Assembly: GCF_016316925.1 (NCBI RefSeq) | Contig: NZ_JAEEGB010000001.1 | Location: 12,872 to 76,871 of the forward strand | Reading direction: 5' to 3' | Length of the DNA: 64,000 bases | Source of the DNA: Clostridium aciditolerans | Lineage (GTDB): Bacteria; Bacillota; Clostridia; Clostridiales; Clostridiaceae | In this document: positions 8,819 to 18,249 of the stretch, piece after piece | Layout: every line of letters begins with the position of its first letter | Position numbering within the stretch: position 1 is the first letter of the stretch | Notes under the pieces: model-generated | Told to the model about the DNA's origin: nothing | Databases searched by the model: none | Seen by the model: the letters and a program-made list of their open reading frames with translations, nothing else | Position numbers and translations under genes: made by a program

Positions 8819-9037
8819 AATTCATCCTCCTTTATTATATTTGTTATATAAATAATAGAACAAATATAATAAAATATCAATCTTCACCAAATATATTTTG
8901 CTAAGCGTTATGACTTAAATAACTTATAATAAGAGCTTTTTTCTTCGCTTTTCTAATTGTAGTTCAATTTTAATTATAGTTTTATCTATAGTGAATCTTC
9001 AACCGAATTTACAAGTAATTTTTTACTAACGAAAATT

Positions 9038-9084
9038 ATAGGGTTCCTAACTAGAAAATTAACTGACCGCCTAGAAACCCTATA
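9038..9084 (-). terminator. hairpin behind the transglutaminase-like gene
   Basis: TATAGGGTT pairs with AACCCTATA around an imperfect inner stem, 4 bases behind the stop codon. The tail on the minus strand is A/T-rich without a clean T run. Confidence 0.45.
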
Positions 9085-9087
9085 TTC

Positions 9088-10299
9088 CTACTTTTCAAAA
9101 ACTATTTTTACATATTCCACATTATTTACATCGTCATAATATGATTTTATACTACATCCACTGTAATTTATCTGTGGATTGCTTTTCATTATTTTCTGTA
9201 GAGTAGCACTCACATCATAAGTAGTTTCATCATAATTTAATATTTTCATACTTATGCTGGAAACACTATTCTCCATAGAGCTTTTAATTAGTCCATAAAA
9301 TTGATAGTAACTTCTTACTGTTGTAATATCTTGTCCATCATCATCCTTTTCTGGAACATTCAAATTGTAGTAGTTATAAGTTGTGCTATTACAAGCTGGA
9401 TAATTTTCATCCCATCTATGATCTGCAGATATTTGCTGATCTGTAATATTAAAATAAGAGTGTCTAAGGACATCCTTTCCATCACTTGTTATTGGATCAT
9501 CCCAGGTTGGATCTAGTTGATAATATTGTCCGCCTATTTTAACAATATTCCAAGCATGTCCAATCCATTCCTCTCCGTCTTTTGCCTCACCAATGGCTAC
9601 TATACTCTCTATACCTACAGCGTCTAGTAAACGCTTCATTGCCCTAGCATATCCTTCACAGACCCCAGTACCCTTAATAAGCACACCATAGTCAGTATAC
9701 GATTCATCTGGCATATTTCCTGTGAAAAGTCTCTTATCATATGTAGAATGTGTTACCAAATAATCATGAAGAGCTAGCTCTTTCTCATAATCTTTCATAT
9801 TAGGCTTTATAACTTGTGATACTATCTGGTTTGTCTTTTCTTGCAGAAGTTTTTCTTTATCATCAGCATTAATATGATTAGAATTTTGAACTTGTATAAC
9901 AGTACTATCTTTAATAGTAAAATTAAATTTAACAGGTGTCTTTAACTCTTTCCCTATTGAAGATTTAAGTCTACTGTTAATTTCTAAAGTATAAATCTTG
10001 TTGTTTTCATAACTACTTAAAGGAGTTACACTTATTGATCTATCCCCTGAATTATAACTTAGAGTAACTTGTATTTTGTTATTCGTTCCATATTCATAAA
10101 CCTGAATATAGTCACTCATTTTAGTATAATCAACGGCATTATTAAATTTGATTGTCCAAACTTTTTTTGAATCTACTGCTTCTTTTGATTGCATTATTTT
10201 ATAGTCTTCTTGTGCATGACAAACTCTACCAAAAACAAAGAATATAGAAAGTACAAAAGTAATTATAAAAGTTGTCATATATTTTTTACTGCAAAACAA
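9088..10299 (-). CDS. secreted transglutaminase-like (papain-fold) protein with Ig-like N-terminal domain
   Basis: A signal peptide (about residues 8-29) leads into a domain resembling the Ig-like SbsA repeat (about 35-125), recognisable by KVWTIKFNNAVDYTKMSD and the YTLEINSRLKSSIGKELKTPVKFNF ending. A transglutaminase core follows (about 165-290) with the Cys in GVCEGYARAMKRLLDAVGIES, the His in IGHAWNIVKIGGQYYQLD and the Asp in LDPTWDDP, so the catalytic triad is complete. Such secreted proteins are thought to act on proteins or peptidoglycan peptides at the surface. The start codon is TTG, with AGGAGG 8 bases upstream. The gene is monocistronic. Confidence 0.85.
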   Translation of the reverse strand: MFCSKKYMTTFIITFVLSIFFVFGRVCHAQEDYKIMQSKEAVDSKKVWTIKFNNAVDYTKMSDYIQVYEYGTNNKIQVTLSYNSGDRSISVTPLSSYENNKIYTLEINSRLKSSIGKELKTPVKFNFTIKDSTVIQVQNSNHINADDKEKLLQEKTNQIVSQVIKPNMKDYEKELALHDYLVTHSTYDKRLFTGNMPDESYTDYGVLIKGTGVCEGYARAMKRLLDAVGIESIVAIGEAKDGEEWIGHAWNIVKIGGQYYQLDPTWDDPITSDGKDVLRHSYFNITDQQISADHRWDENYPACNSTTYNYYNLNVPEKDDDGQDITTVRSYYQFYGLIKSSMENSVSSISMKILNYDETTYDVSATLQKIMKSNPQINYSGCSIKSYYDDVNNVEYVKIVFEK

Positions 10300-10391
10300 C
10301 TAGGTCACCTCCTAAAACTAAAATTGTAAATTATTATTAATATTATTTTCGTAGCATTAAGCTTATTTTTAATATAAACAAAAAATAAAGA

Positions 10392-10416
10392 GGTTAGCAA
10401 ATACTTCCTGCTAACC
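10392..10416 (-). terminator. intrinsic terminator of the SdpI-type gene
   Basis: GGTTAGCA pairs with TGCTAACC around a 9-base loop, followed on the minus strand by TCTTTATTTTTTG. It starts 8 bases behind the stop codon. Confidence 0.8.
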
Positions 10417-10423
10417 CTTCAAA

Positions 10424-10798
10424 TTAACTACTCTGCTCTTTTTTATTTAACTTCATAGGTCTGTTAATTCTTATGCCATTACTATCAAAAACTTTCTTTA
10501 AATGTTTTTCTGTTGTAAATACAGTTAACATCAATACTGGAATGAATGCAACTAAAGGAACTAAATATCCTTTACTTTGAAATAATGCAAATCCTATTTT
10601 CCCTAAAATAAGTAGTATAACTCCAGCTATTATATACTGATTAGTAGAATACTTATTTCCTTCGTCCCAAGTTTCCTGATTCTTCATTGATAAAGTTGTA
10701 CGGTAACCATACCATGAATTTATTTGTTTAGGTCTTACTATTTTAGGTATTATTCCGAATCCTAATGTTACTAACCCGAAAATTAATGAATATATCAC
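10424..10798 (-). CDS. SdpI-family membrane protein
   Basis: The 124-residue product has three hydrophobic segments and the family signature INSWYGYRTTLSMKNQETWDEGNKYS near residues 27-52. Members include the Bacillus SdpI immunity protein, which protects against the SdpC toxin and signals to a regulator. Most relatives, like this one, are short, stand alone and have no shown function. No toxin gene is visible nearby. The start is GTG, with AAGGGG at a normal distance. It ends in a good terminator. Confidence 0.75.
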   Translation of the reverse strand: MIYSLIFGLVTLGFGIIPKIVRPKQINSWYGYRTTLSMKNQETWDEGNKYSTNQYIIAGVILLILGKIGFALFQSKGYLVPLVAFIPVLMLTVFTTEKHLKKVFDSNGIRINRPMKLNKKEQSS

Positions 10799-11059
10799 GA
10801 TACCCTCAACCCCTTTTCTAAAAAATCTTATTAATCAGATAATTATGTCACTATAATAAAACAAATTCAAGAAAAAATCTAGTCTATATTCACAATTATT
10901 TTATTGTAAACCTGGATATATTATGCTTTAACAAATCTAAAAGATATTTATTAATATAGTAATACCAATAAGCTAACTTTTTTAATTATATGTTAAGCTG
11001 CTCCTTATATAATTTTAAGAATAATCTATATATATTAAAGCTTTATACTTTTCTATATT

Positions 11060-11102
11060 TTATTCACAACTTGTGGATAAGTCTGTGAATAACTTGTACA
11101 TA
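11060..11102. promoter_or_regulatory. cluster of three exact DnaA boxes and one near-match
   Basis: TTATTCACA at 11060-11068 on the plus strand, TTATCCACA at 11072-11080 and TTATTCACA at 11084-11092 on the minus strand all fit the DnaA consensus TTATNCACA. TTATGTACA at 11094-11102 on the minus strand deviates at one position. All lie within 43 bp. No dnaA, dnaN or other origin gene is in the window, so this is a candidate DnaA-binding regulatory or titration site rather than a proven origin. Confidence 0.6.
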
Positions 11103-11169
11103 ATTTGTATATATCTTGTTTATTATTTAATATTTCTTATAAAATGATTTAAATTCTAAGTAGAATAAA

Positions 11170-11204
11170 AACTTGCATAGTATCTATGTATCACCACGCA
11201 AGTT
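11170..11204 (-). terminator. intrinsic terminator of the SDR reductase gene
   Basis: AACTTGC and GCAAGTT frame an inner stem; the minus strand continues TTTTTATTC. It lies 24 bp behind the stop codon. Confidence 0.7.
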
Positions 11205-11228
11205 AAATTTTTCTTTAAACCTTAAATT

Positions 11229-11972
11229 TTAAGTCATGCCTCCATCTACAGTTAATATTTGTCCGGTTATATATTGAGACCCTTCTCCGCATAAAAACAA
11301 TACTGTTTTTCCAATATCCTGTCCGCTTCCAAACTTGCCCATAGGTATTTCATCTTCTAGCCCTTTTTTCTCATCTTCACTTAGCCAATTATTCATTTCT
11401 GTGTCAATAACACCTGGAGCTATGGCATTTACTCTTATATTAGAAGGTGCTAATTCTTTTGCTAAGGCCTTAGTGAACAGATTTACTGCTCCTTTTGTTG
11501 CAGAATAAATTGTTTCACAGGATGCTCCAATATTCCCCCACATTGAAGATATATTTATTATGCAGCCACATTTCCTTGAAATCATATGTTTAACTAAATT
11601 ATGAGAACAATTAATTGTCCCTTTAAGATTTATATCTATTATTTGGTTCCAATCTTCTTCATTCATATCCATAAAAAGTGCAATCTTAGATACTCCTGCG
11701 TTATTGACTAGAATGTCTACTTTCCCAAATTGTTCTATTGCCTTATTAACAAGCATCCTTGCCTCTTCATAAATGCTTACATCTGCCTTAACTGCCATTC
11801 CAATTCCTTTTAAATCTTTTATATATTCTAAAGTTTTATTTGCCTCTTTTTCATTAGATTTATAATTTATAACTACATTTGCTCCAGCTTTTACAAGCTC
11901 TAAAACAATACTTCTACCTATGCCTCTTGATGCTCCCGTTACTATTGCAACCTTACCTTTTAAATCTTCCAC
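11229..11972 (-). CDS. short-chain dehydrogenase/reductase (FabG-like, possibly EF-P 5-aminopentanone reductase)
   Basis: This is a classical SDR of 247 residues that reduces a keto group with NAD(P)H. TGASRGIGRS (about 12-21) binds the cofactor, NNAG (about 89-92) stabilises the fold, and Ser in ISSMWG with YSATK (about 155-159) forms the catalytic set. The C-terminal ITGQILTVDGGMT is typical of FabG-like proteins. The SSMWGNIGASCE segment resembles the Firmicute YmfI-type group annotated as EF-P 5-aminopentanone reductase, but this cannot be settled by eye. No fatty-acid genes are adjacent. The start is GTG with an AAGGGGTG site. It is transcribed alone. Confidence 0.8.
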   Translation of the reverse strand: MEDLKGKVAIVTGASRGIGRSIVLELVKAGANVVINYKSNEKEANKTLEYIKDLKGIGMAVKADVSIYEEARMLVNKAIEQFGKVDILVNNAGVSKIALFMDMNEEDWNQIIDINLKGTINCSHNLVKHMISRKCGCIINISSMWGNIGASCETIYSATKGAVNLFTKALAKELAPSNIRVNAIAPGVIDTEMNNWLSEDEKKGLEDEIPMGKFGSGQDIGKTVLFLCGEGSQYITGQILTVDGGMT

Positions 11973-12011
11973 TTGTAATGTTCACCCCTTATATGTTACT
12001 CAGTTAACATT

Positions 12012-12045
12012 AAAAACTCCTACTTAATATTGAGTAGGAGTTTTT
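12012..12045 (-). terminator. strong terminator behind the chemoreceptor gene
   Basis: A perfect 13-bp stem (AAAAACTCCTACT and complement) with an 8-base loop is flanked by A and T runs, so it can work on both strands. It lies about 70 bp behind the 12114 stop. Confidence 0.85.
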
Positions 12046-12113
12046 AATATTTTAGTTTATATTAACTAAATCTATTATACTATAATAAAATACTAAATTA
12101 TACTTAAACATTG

Positions 12114-14327
12114 CTAGGCACTTTTACTTATTTTCCCTTTCATATTCTCTTCAATTATAATTATATTTTCTTCTTTCTTACTTTCACATACTTGAAACTC
12201 ACTTACAAGCTTAAGAAGCTCCTCAGCACCTTCTGCATTTTTTGAAGACTGAGCCGCAATATGATCGGTTCTACTGCTTATTTTATTTATGTTGTCAGAT
12301 ATAAGGCCAGAAGCTTCTGCACATTCCCCTACTGTAACTGTTAATGACTCCATATTTTCAGTTATGTTTTCTATAGATTGGCACATTCCTTCTGACAGAA
12401 TCGAAAACCTTTCTACTATATTTTGTACGGTTTCTCCGTCATTTTTATACTCTTCACTTATATTTATCACTTTTTCATAATCATCAAGTACTGTATTTTT
12501 CATAACATCTAGTATAAATTCTGCAGAATCTGATAAGTGACAAACCGCCGCTAAAACTCCTCGTATATTTTTTTGAATATCTGACACGACAACAGCAGAC
12601 TGCTCAGCTAACTTTCTTACCTCACCTGCAACAACTCCGAAGCCTTTTCCATTTTCGCCAGCTCTTGCAGCTTCAATAGCAGCGTTTAAAGCTAATATGT
12701 TTGTTTTTTTAGATATTTCTCTTATTTGCTCCGTCATAACGGAAATATTCTCAACAACCTTAATATCCTGTAATGCATCACTCAATCTCTCTTTAGATAT
12801 TACATAACTTTCTTGCATTTTAACCATAGATTGATTTGTTTCTTTTCTCATAATAGTTGCTCTATCTTTTATTTCATTTGCTAATTTAAGTCCCTGTTGA
12901 GCTTCAACTACAGTCCTATTTATTTCCTCCTTAGCAGATACAGTTTTTGAAGCTATTTCTTCTATAAATGCCGAAGACTCCTGCATATTTGCTGTTATCT
13001 GCTCTGCAGTCTCAGAAACCCTTTGCACATTCCTATGTACACTTATAAACATATCACTTATGTTATGTACTGAATCAAGTGTATCCTTGCTTTCTAGTTT
13101 AACACAATTTATTATATTTTCTATATTATCAATAGCATTATTTAATGCTGAAGCAGTTTGTCCAAACTCATCACTTCTTAATATCTCTATTCTATGTGAT
13201 AAATTGCACTCTGATAGTCCTTTTGCATATTTTCTTATTTTTAGAAGAGGAACTTTTATATATTTCGATATTAGCAGCCCTACGCCCACTCCTATAAGAA
13301 TAAATATTATTGTAATAGCTGCTATATCATACTTAAGTATGTTCGCCTGTTTGAATATTTCATTTTTAGGCATACTTAATGCTAAAAACCAACTAGTATC
13401 GGGAATAGGCGCATATGCCATGAACATTTCCACACTATTTTCACTATAAAATCCTGATCCTGTTTCTCCTTTAATCATTTTGGTTTCCAACTCAGCTAAT
13501 TGTTTTAATGTTGAGTCCTTTTCCACATTTTTAAGTGTATTATCTTTATTCAGAACCAGTTTCATGTTTTTATGTGCTACTTTAGTTCCATCTTTATTTA
13601 TTATAAAACAGAACCCGTTGTCTCCTACTTTCATCTTTTGAACTATTTCATTAAGGTTTTTCGTTGACATATTTGAAAATAATACTCCTGAAACCTTATC
13701 ATCTTTTTCTTTTATAGGCACAGCTACTGCAATAATTTGTTCTCCTTCAGTGTTAGTTACAGGATCTGAAACTGCTGGTATACCGCTTAATGCTTTTTTT
13801 AGATATTCATTGTCTCTCGAAATATTTTCAATATCTATCTTAGTTTTTTCTCCATTTGAAAAGTATATTATTCCATTTAAATCCATGATATTTAAATTCA
13901 CATAATTTAATCTCTGTGCCTCTGCTAAAAGCACTGGTATTTGATTTTGAACATTCATAGATTTAATTTCAGGTCTTTCTGCTAGCACAGTCATTACCTT
14001 TATGTCTTGCTCTAGTGTAGAGTTTATTAGCTTAGCTGATTCTGAGGCTTTGGCCTTAAGAGATGATTCAATGGTGTCACCTAATGCCTTATAAGAACTA
14101 TTATAAGATACTGCACCTAGGATACCACATGTGAATATAATAAGAACTCCTATTTGAAGAGTTATTTTTACTGAAACACTATTTATAATCTCAGGTCTTA
14201 ATATTCTCATCTTACTGATAAACTTTTCTAATTCCTTATTGTTTTTCTTTTCTTTCATAGGCTTTAAAAGTTTTAACTTTTCGTAAATATCCGAAATAGT
14301 CTTCTTAAACTTTATCTTTTTTTTCAC
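12114..14327 (-). CDS. transmembrane methyl-accepting chemotaxis protein with dCache sensor
   Basis: The 737-residue protein has a basic cytoplasmic N-terminus, a first membrane helix (about 52-75), an extracellular double-Cache-type sensor (about 80-330), a second helix (about 335-357), a HAMP domain and a long signalling coiled coil. The conserved hairpin tip is present as [20 protein letters not shown] followed by [16 protein letters not shown]. It passes ligand signals to CheA and CheW. The ligand is not evident. The unusual feature is a cytoplasmic head of about 50 mostly charged residues before the first helix. The gene is monocistronic, and no other chemotaxis genes adjoin it. Confidence 0.9.
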   Translation of the reverse strand: MKKKIKFKKTISDIYEKLKLLKPMKEKKNNKELEKFISKMRILRPEIINSVSVKITLQIGVLIIFTCGILGAVSYNSSYKALGDTIESSLKAKASESAKLINSTLEQDIKVMTVLAERPEIKSMNVQNQIPVLLAEAQRLNYVNLNIMDLNGIIYFSNGEKTKIDIENISRDNEYLKKALSGIPAVSDPVTNTEGEQIIAVAVPIKEKDDKVSGVLFSNMSTKNLNEIVQKMKVGDNGFCFIINKDGTKVAHKNMKLVLNKDNTLKNVEKDSTLKQLAELETKMIKGETGSGFYSENSVEMFMAYAPIPDTSWFLALSMPKNEIFKQANILKYDIAAITIIFILIGVGVGLLISKYIKVPLLKIRKYAKGLSECNLSHRIEILRSDEFGQTASALNNAIDNIENIINCVKLESKDTLDSVHNISDMFISVHRNVQRVSETAEQITANMQESSAFIEEIASKTVSAKEEINRTVVEAQQGLKLANEIKDRATIMRKETNQSMVKMQESYVISKERLSDALQDIKVVENISVMTEQIREISKKTNILALNAAIEAARAGENGKGFGVVAGEVRKLAEQSAVVVSDIQKNIRGVLAAVCHLSDSAEFILDVMKNTVLDDYEKVINISEEYKNDGETVQNIVERFSILSEGMCQSIENITENMESLTVTVGECAEASGLISDNINKISSRTDHIAAQSSKNAEGAEELLKLVSEFQVCESKKEENIIIIEENMKGKISKSA

Positions 14328-14638
14328 AGCTAATCCCCCTAAATCTAAGTATTGAAAAACCTACCATAGATGTTAATCTTAGATTTATTTTAGCACCTCT
14401 ATGCTCCATCTTATACCATAATGACCATAACTTAACGAAAGGTTAACTGTACTTAACATATGTAAATCTATTTTTACTTGGAATGCTAAATAGTACATAT
14501 AATATAATTACATAGAAAAACTGAATCTATCTAAGTTTCACTTTATTAAATAACAGTTTTATAATATAATACTTATATAAAATTAGGTAATATTTAGTAT
14601 CACTTAGTATTTGTTTTCAAAGAAAGGAAGTATTTAAT
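14328..14638. other. 311-bp divergent intergenic region
   Basis: This region should hold the promoters of the chemoreceptor (minus) and the DUF2156 gene (plus). It is A/T-rich. Apart from a weak repeat of GGTTAAC/CTTAAC around 14436-14457 I see no operator, RNA element or small gene. Confidence 0.5.
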
Positions 14639-15526
14639 ATGCTACATTTTAAACCTCTTACAATTGAAGATAAAAAAATTTTTGATAAATATTTAGAGCC
14701 ATATATATATGAGACTTGTGAGTATTCATTTACTAATCTTTTTATTTGGCGAAAAGCATGTGACATACAATACGCGATTCATAAAGATGTCTTGATTATA
14801 AAGAAAACAGATTTTAATGGAAGTTATCATTTTATGCAGCCTATAGGATATAAAAAAGAAAACTTGAAGGATATAATAGATTTTTTAATTGAAAATAAAA
14901 GTAAGTTTGAACTTGAGTATCTTTTTAAAGATGCTGAGGAGTGTTTTATTAATGACCTTAAGGATATATATGGTGAGAATACTTTCACTATATTAGAAGA
15001 CAGAGATAACTTTGATTATATATATGAAAGCAGCAAACTTATAAGCTTGTCAGGGAAAAAACTCCATAAGAAAAAAAATAATTATAATCATTTTATTAAA
15101 AATTATAGTTATGAAACATCTCCTATAACAGCAGAGTTAATACAACCTTGTATAAAAGCTGCTCGAGAGTGGTGTCATAAGCATATTTGCAAAGGGTATT
15201 TGCTATATGAATTAAGGGCTATAGAAGAACTTTTAAAAAATAATTCCATATTAAATTTTGAAGGTATGGTCGTATTTATTGATAACAAAGTTTCTGCTTT
15301 TACCATAGGAGAAAAAGTTGACAAAGACATGGCAATAATTCATATAGAAAAGGCAGATTCGGACATTAGGGGATTATATAATTTTATAAACAAAGCATTT
15401 GTTGATGCTTATTTTAGTGATGTTCCTTTCATAAATAGAGAGCAGGATCTTGGAATCGAAGGTCTAAGAAGCGCAAAGGAATCCTATATCCCAATAAAAC
15501 TAGCAAAAAAGTTTATTGTTCAATAA
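14639..15526 (+). CDS. DUF2156 protein, phosphatidylglycerol lysyltransferase C-terminal-like
   Basis: The 295-residue protein resembles the soluble DUF2156 group, which shares the double GNAT-like fold of the C-terminal domain of MprF. Recognisable parts are the start FKPLTIEDKKIFDKYL, the SFTNLFIWR segment near residue 30, HKKKNNYNHFIKNY near 142 and the end REQDLGIEGLRSAKESYIPIKLAKKF. MprF transfers an amino acid from tRNA to a lipid. These short relatives lack the membrane part, and their acceptor is unknown. The ATG follows AAAGGAAG. The gene stands alone and converges on the soluble chemoreceptor gene. Confidence 0.75.
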   Translation: MLHFKPLTIEDKKIFDKYLEPYIYETCEYSFTNLFIWRKACDIQYAIHKDVLIIKKTDFNGSYHFMQPIGYKKENLKDIIDFLIENKSKFELEYLFKDAEECFINDLKDIYGENTFTILEDRDNFDYIYESSKLISLSGKKLHKKKNNYNHFIKNYSYETSPITAELIQPCIKAAREWCHKHICKGYLLYELRAIEELLKNNSILNFEGMVVFIDNKVSAFTIGEKVDKDMAIIHIEKADSDIRGLYNFINKAFVDAYFSDVPFINREQDLGIEGLRSAKESYIPIKLAKKFIVQ

Positions 15527-15615
15527 TATTTATTGAAACAAGGCGTGAAAACTGCATTTTGTATATAATTAAACTTATTTAAATTATTAAATTAATTGCA
15601 TATTAGTTTTTAAAT

Positions 15616-15683
15616 AATAGTCTGTGTGCTCCCTTGAATTTATATTTAGAAGCATATTCTGATAGGAGTTTACACAGGCTATT
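15616..15683. terminator. long hairpin between convergent genes
   Basis: AATAG-t-CTGTGT pairs with ACACAG-g-CTATT across a 45-base inner region that can fold further (CTCC/GGAG). It ends in TTTTGCTT on the plus strand. It probably terminates the DUF2156 transcript and may act on both strands. Confidence 0.55.
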
Positions 15684-15714
15684 TTGCTTACTGTAAATGT
15701 TGTAATTTACTAAG

Positions 15715-16569
15715 CTAATTAGTCAAGTTGTTTGCAATCTCCATAATCTTCTTTATACTGTCATCTAGGCTATTCATTGAAGCTGTAATTTCTTCTGTAG
15801 CTGCTGCTTGATTTTGTGAAAGTGTATCAAGCTCTCCTATTTTTTTTATTACTATATTAACTACATAAGATATTGATAAAAGTTTTTTAGATATTTCCTG
15901 AACGTTTCCACTAGTATCTTGAGCCAATTTACGAACTTCATTGGCGACTACAGCAAAGCCACGTCCAGCATCTCCAGCTCTAGCTGCTTCTATAGCTGCA
16001 TTTAATGCTAATAATCTAGTTTGATCAGCTATTCCTTTAATTAATGCAATTACATCACTTATAGCATTTAATTCATTTTGAGCTTGAACTGAATTTATAG
16101 AAAGCTGATCCATTGCTGTAGCTATATTACTGGCGTTCATTGCAATTCCTTCAGAGGCTTCTTTAGTTTGGGCAGATGTTTCACTAAGCTGTGATGAAGT
16201 TTCTCTTAATATTTCCTGCTTAACTATAGGAGATGTAATTGTTATTCCTCCTATAATTACATTTCTACTTTTTATCGGAATTCCCATTCCTATGTAAGGA
16301 ACTCCAAAAGGAGAATTTTCCTTACTAATTTGAAGGAAAACACGTTTTTTAGTTCTTAAGACTTCATAAATAATAGTTTTTGATTTGATTAAATCTCCTA
16401 TTTTGATTCCAAGTCTCATTTCCTTTGCTTCATGATATGCTATTACCTTTTCCATGTCGTATATCGCTACAGTGCTACTACCATCAAAAAGCTCATATAT
16501 ATATTTTGCACTGTCTATTGCAGTACCATATATATATTTATCAGTATTTTCACTTAATTCGTTACTCAT
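15715..16569 (-). CDS. soluble short methyl-accepting chemotaxis protein
   Basis: The 284-residue product has no membrane helix and no HAMP domain. The first 115 residues form a small sensor with PYIGMGIPI and [10 protein letters not shown] strands. The signalling coiled coil follows with [25 protein letters not shown] and a TEEITASM methylation-like segment. It should be a cytoplasmic chemoreceptor that couples an internal signal to CheA. It lies just downstream of the GntP permease gene on the same strand, but a terminator separates them (16593-16631), so it has its own promoter. A link with uptake of the permease substrate is possible but not shown. Confidence 0.85.
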   Translation of the reverse strand: MSNELSENTDKYIYGTAIDSAKYIYELFDGSSTVAIYDMEKVIAYHEAKEMRLGIKIGDLIKSKTIIYEVLRTKKRVFLQISKENSPFGVPYIGMGIPIKSRNVIIGGITITSPIVKQEILRETSSQLSETSAQTKEASEGIAMNASNIATAMDQLSINSVQAQNELNAISDVIALIKGIADQTRLLALNAAIEAARAGDAGRGFAVVANEVRKLAQDTSGNVQEISKKLLSISYVVNIVIKKIGELDTLSQNQAAATEEITASMNSLDDSIKKIMEIANNLTN

Positions 16570-16592
16570 TAATTATTCACCTCAATAAAAAA

Positions 16593-16631
16593 TTTTAACT
16601 GCATATACTGATAAGTAAAATGCAGTTAAAA
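16593..16631 (-). terminator. terminator of the CoA-transferase-GntP operon
   Basis: TTTTAACTGCAT and ATGCAGTTAAAA form a perfect 12-bp stem, followed by TTTTTTATT on the minus strand. It overlaps the 5' side of the soluble chemoreceptor gene. Confidence 0.8.
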
Positions 16632-16740
16632 GTATATATTCGAAAGGGTTTATAATTTACAAAGTTTAAATGACCGTTTCCTTTTTTTGAACATCAAACC
16701 TATCTTCACTAAGTAATCGTCAATGCTTCTTCTGCTCCTT

Positions 16741-18135
16741 TTATACAAAATGTAAGACACTTTGTAATAGGATAAGTAAAAAACATGTTCCTGTCTTTAT
16801 TATAGTGATAGCAAAGATATCTCTGTATGATTGTTTGTGAGTTAAACCTGTGATACCTAGAAGTGTAATAACTGCTCCATTATGAGGTAATGTATCCATA
16901 CCGCCTGATGCCATTGCAGCAACACGGTGAAGCAATTCAGGACTCATGCCAATTCTATTCGCCCAATCTAAGTACTGTTTTCCAAACATATCAAGTACTA
17001 TACTCATACCGCCAGATGCTGAACCAGTTACACCAGCAAGAACGTTTACACTTACTGCTTCTGATAGTAATGGGCTGCCATTAGGATTTATATTTATTAA
17101 ATGATTAGCAATAACTTTAAATCCTGGAAGGGATTTTATAACGTTACCAAAACCAACTTCAGATGCAGTATTTAAAACTGCTAATAATGAACCTATTGCT
17201 CCAGCGTTGATGGCAGTTGCTAAATTTCCTTTAATACTTTTTGGGTTTATAATGAAGGAAAGTATTATACCTACAACAAGCGCAATTATAAGTGCCCAGT
17301 TATTCATAGTTCCTACAACACCTGTTTTAGCTACATTGTAAGGTGCTAAAGTTACCCATGATGTAATATCCCAATGAGGAAAAACCATTTTTTGCAATAT
17401 TAAAGTTATAACAAGCACTGAAACCAATGGTAAAGCTGATAATAAAGGATTAGGTAAGTTCGTATCTTCAACAATTACTGGTTCATTTTTATGATTTTGT
17501 CCATAACCCTCACCAGCTTCTTGTGCTTTACGTTTACGCCATTCTAAGTAAGCTACTCCAGTTGTAAAAACAATTATAGTTCCAAGGATACCAAAAACTG
17601 GTGCAGCATAAAGGTCTGTATTAAAAAATTTCATTGGTATTGAGTTCTGAATCTGTGGTGTTCCTGGTATAGCATCCATTGTGAAAGTAAAAGCTCCCAT
17701 TCCAATAGTTGCAGGTATAAGTCTCTTTGGTATATCTGCTTCTTTAAATATAGCAGCTGCAAAAGGATACACTGCGAAAGCAACAACGAAAAGACTAACT
17801 CCACCATAAGTAAGAATAGCTGCTGATAAAATTACGGCAACCATCGCCCTTTCTTTTCCTAACTTTCCTATAATAGCCTTTGCAATAGATTTGGCAGCAC
17901 CAGATTGCTCCATAGCTTTACCAAATATTGCTCCCAATAAGAAGAACGGGAAGTATACTTTTACATAGTTTGCTAAGTTAGGCAAGAATATTTCCGTATA
18001 AGTTGGCATAAGAGCCATTCCAGATAAAAGTGCCGCTAATAGTGCGAAAATAGGGGCAAATACTATAACTGAAAATCCCCTATAGGCTAAGAAAATTAAT
18101 AATCCTAGAGCTAAAATAATTCCTATAACGCCCAT
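16741..18135 (-). CDS. GntP-family organic acid permease
   Basis: The 464-residue product has about 12 hydrophobic segments and GntP-family signatures, such as PFFLLGAIFGKAMEQSGAAKSIA near residue 65, FTMDAIPGTPQIQNSIP near 150, and GVTGSASGGMSIVLDMFG with MASGGMDTLPHNGAVITLL near the C-terminus. The family carries gluconate and also short hydroxy or keto acids such as 3-hydroxybutyrate. GGAGG lies inside the longer frame at a normal distance before ATG 18135, so that ATG is chosen rather than 18150. It lies behind the CoA-transferase gene and so shares the sigma-54 promoter at 19.85 kb. The likely substrate is the acid activated by that transferase. Confidence 0.88.
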   Translation of the reverse strand: MGVIGIILALGLLIFLAYRGFSVIVFAPIFALLAALLSGMALMPTYTEIFLPNLANYVKVYFPFFLLGAIFGKAMEQSGAAKSIAKAIIGKLGKERAMVAVILSAAILTYGGVSLFVVAFAVYPFAAAIFKEADIPKRLIPATIGMGAFTFTMDAIPGTPQIQNSIPMKFFNTDLYAAPVFGILGTIIVFTTGVAYLEWRKRKAQEAGEGYGQNHKNEPVIVEDTNLPNPLLSALPLVSVLVITLILQKMVFPHWDITSWVTLAPYNVAKTGVVGTMNNWALIIALVVGIILSFIINPKSIKGNLATAINAGAIGSLLAVLNTASEVGFGNVIKSLPGFKVIANHLININPNGSPLLSEAVSVNVLAGVTGSASGGMSIVLDMFGKQYLDWANRIGMSPELLHRVAAMASGGMDTLPHNGAVITLLGITGLTHKQSYRDIFAITIIKTGTCFLLILLQSVLHFV

Positions 18136-18177
18136 TAATAAAACCTCCATTTAATTTATACTTTGTATATATTTTTT

Positions 18178-18249
18178 ATGAAACTCCTTCTCCTTCGTCG
18201 AATGAGTAAGCGATCATCACAAAATCATAGATTTTGGATGCCTGCTTAT
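18178..18249 (-). repeat. dispersed repeat R1, internally deleted copy
   Basis: Shares its outer parts (ATGAAACTCCTTCTCCTT..GTCGAATGAGTA and CATCACAAAATCA..GATTTTGGAT) with the copies at 27427 and 28452. It lacks about 50 bp of their middle, as if deleted between short repeats. It overlaps the stop codon of the CoA-transferase gene. Confidence 0.75.

Larger units (their letters stand above)
10799..11228. other. 430-bp A/T-rich intergenic region holding a DnaA-box cluster
   Basis: No credible gene is present. The half near 10.8-10.9 kb should hold the promoter of the SdpI-type gene. The other end holds the terminator of the SDR gene (11170-11204). Between them is the DnaA-box cluster annotated separately. 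Confidence 0.6.
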
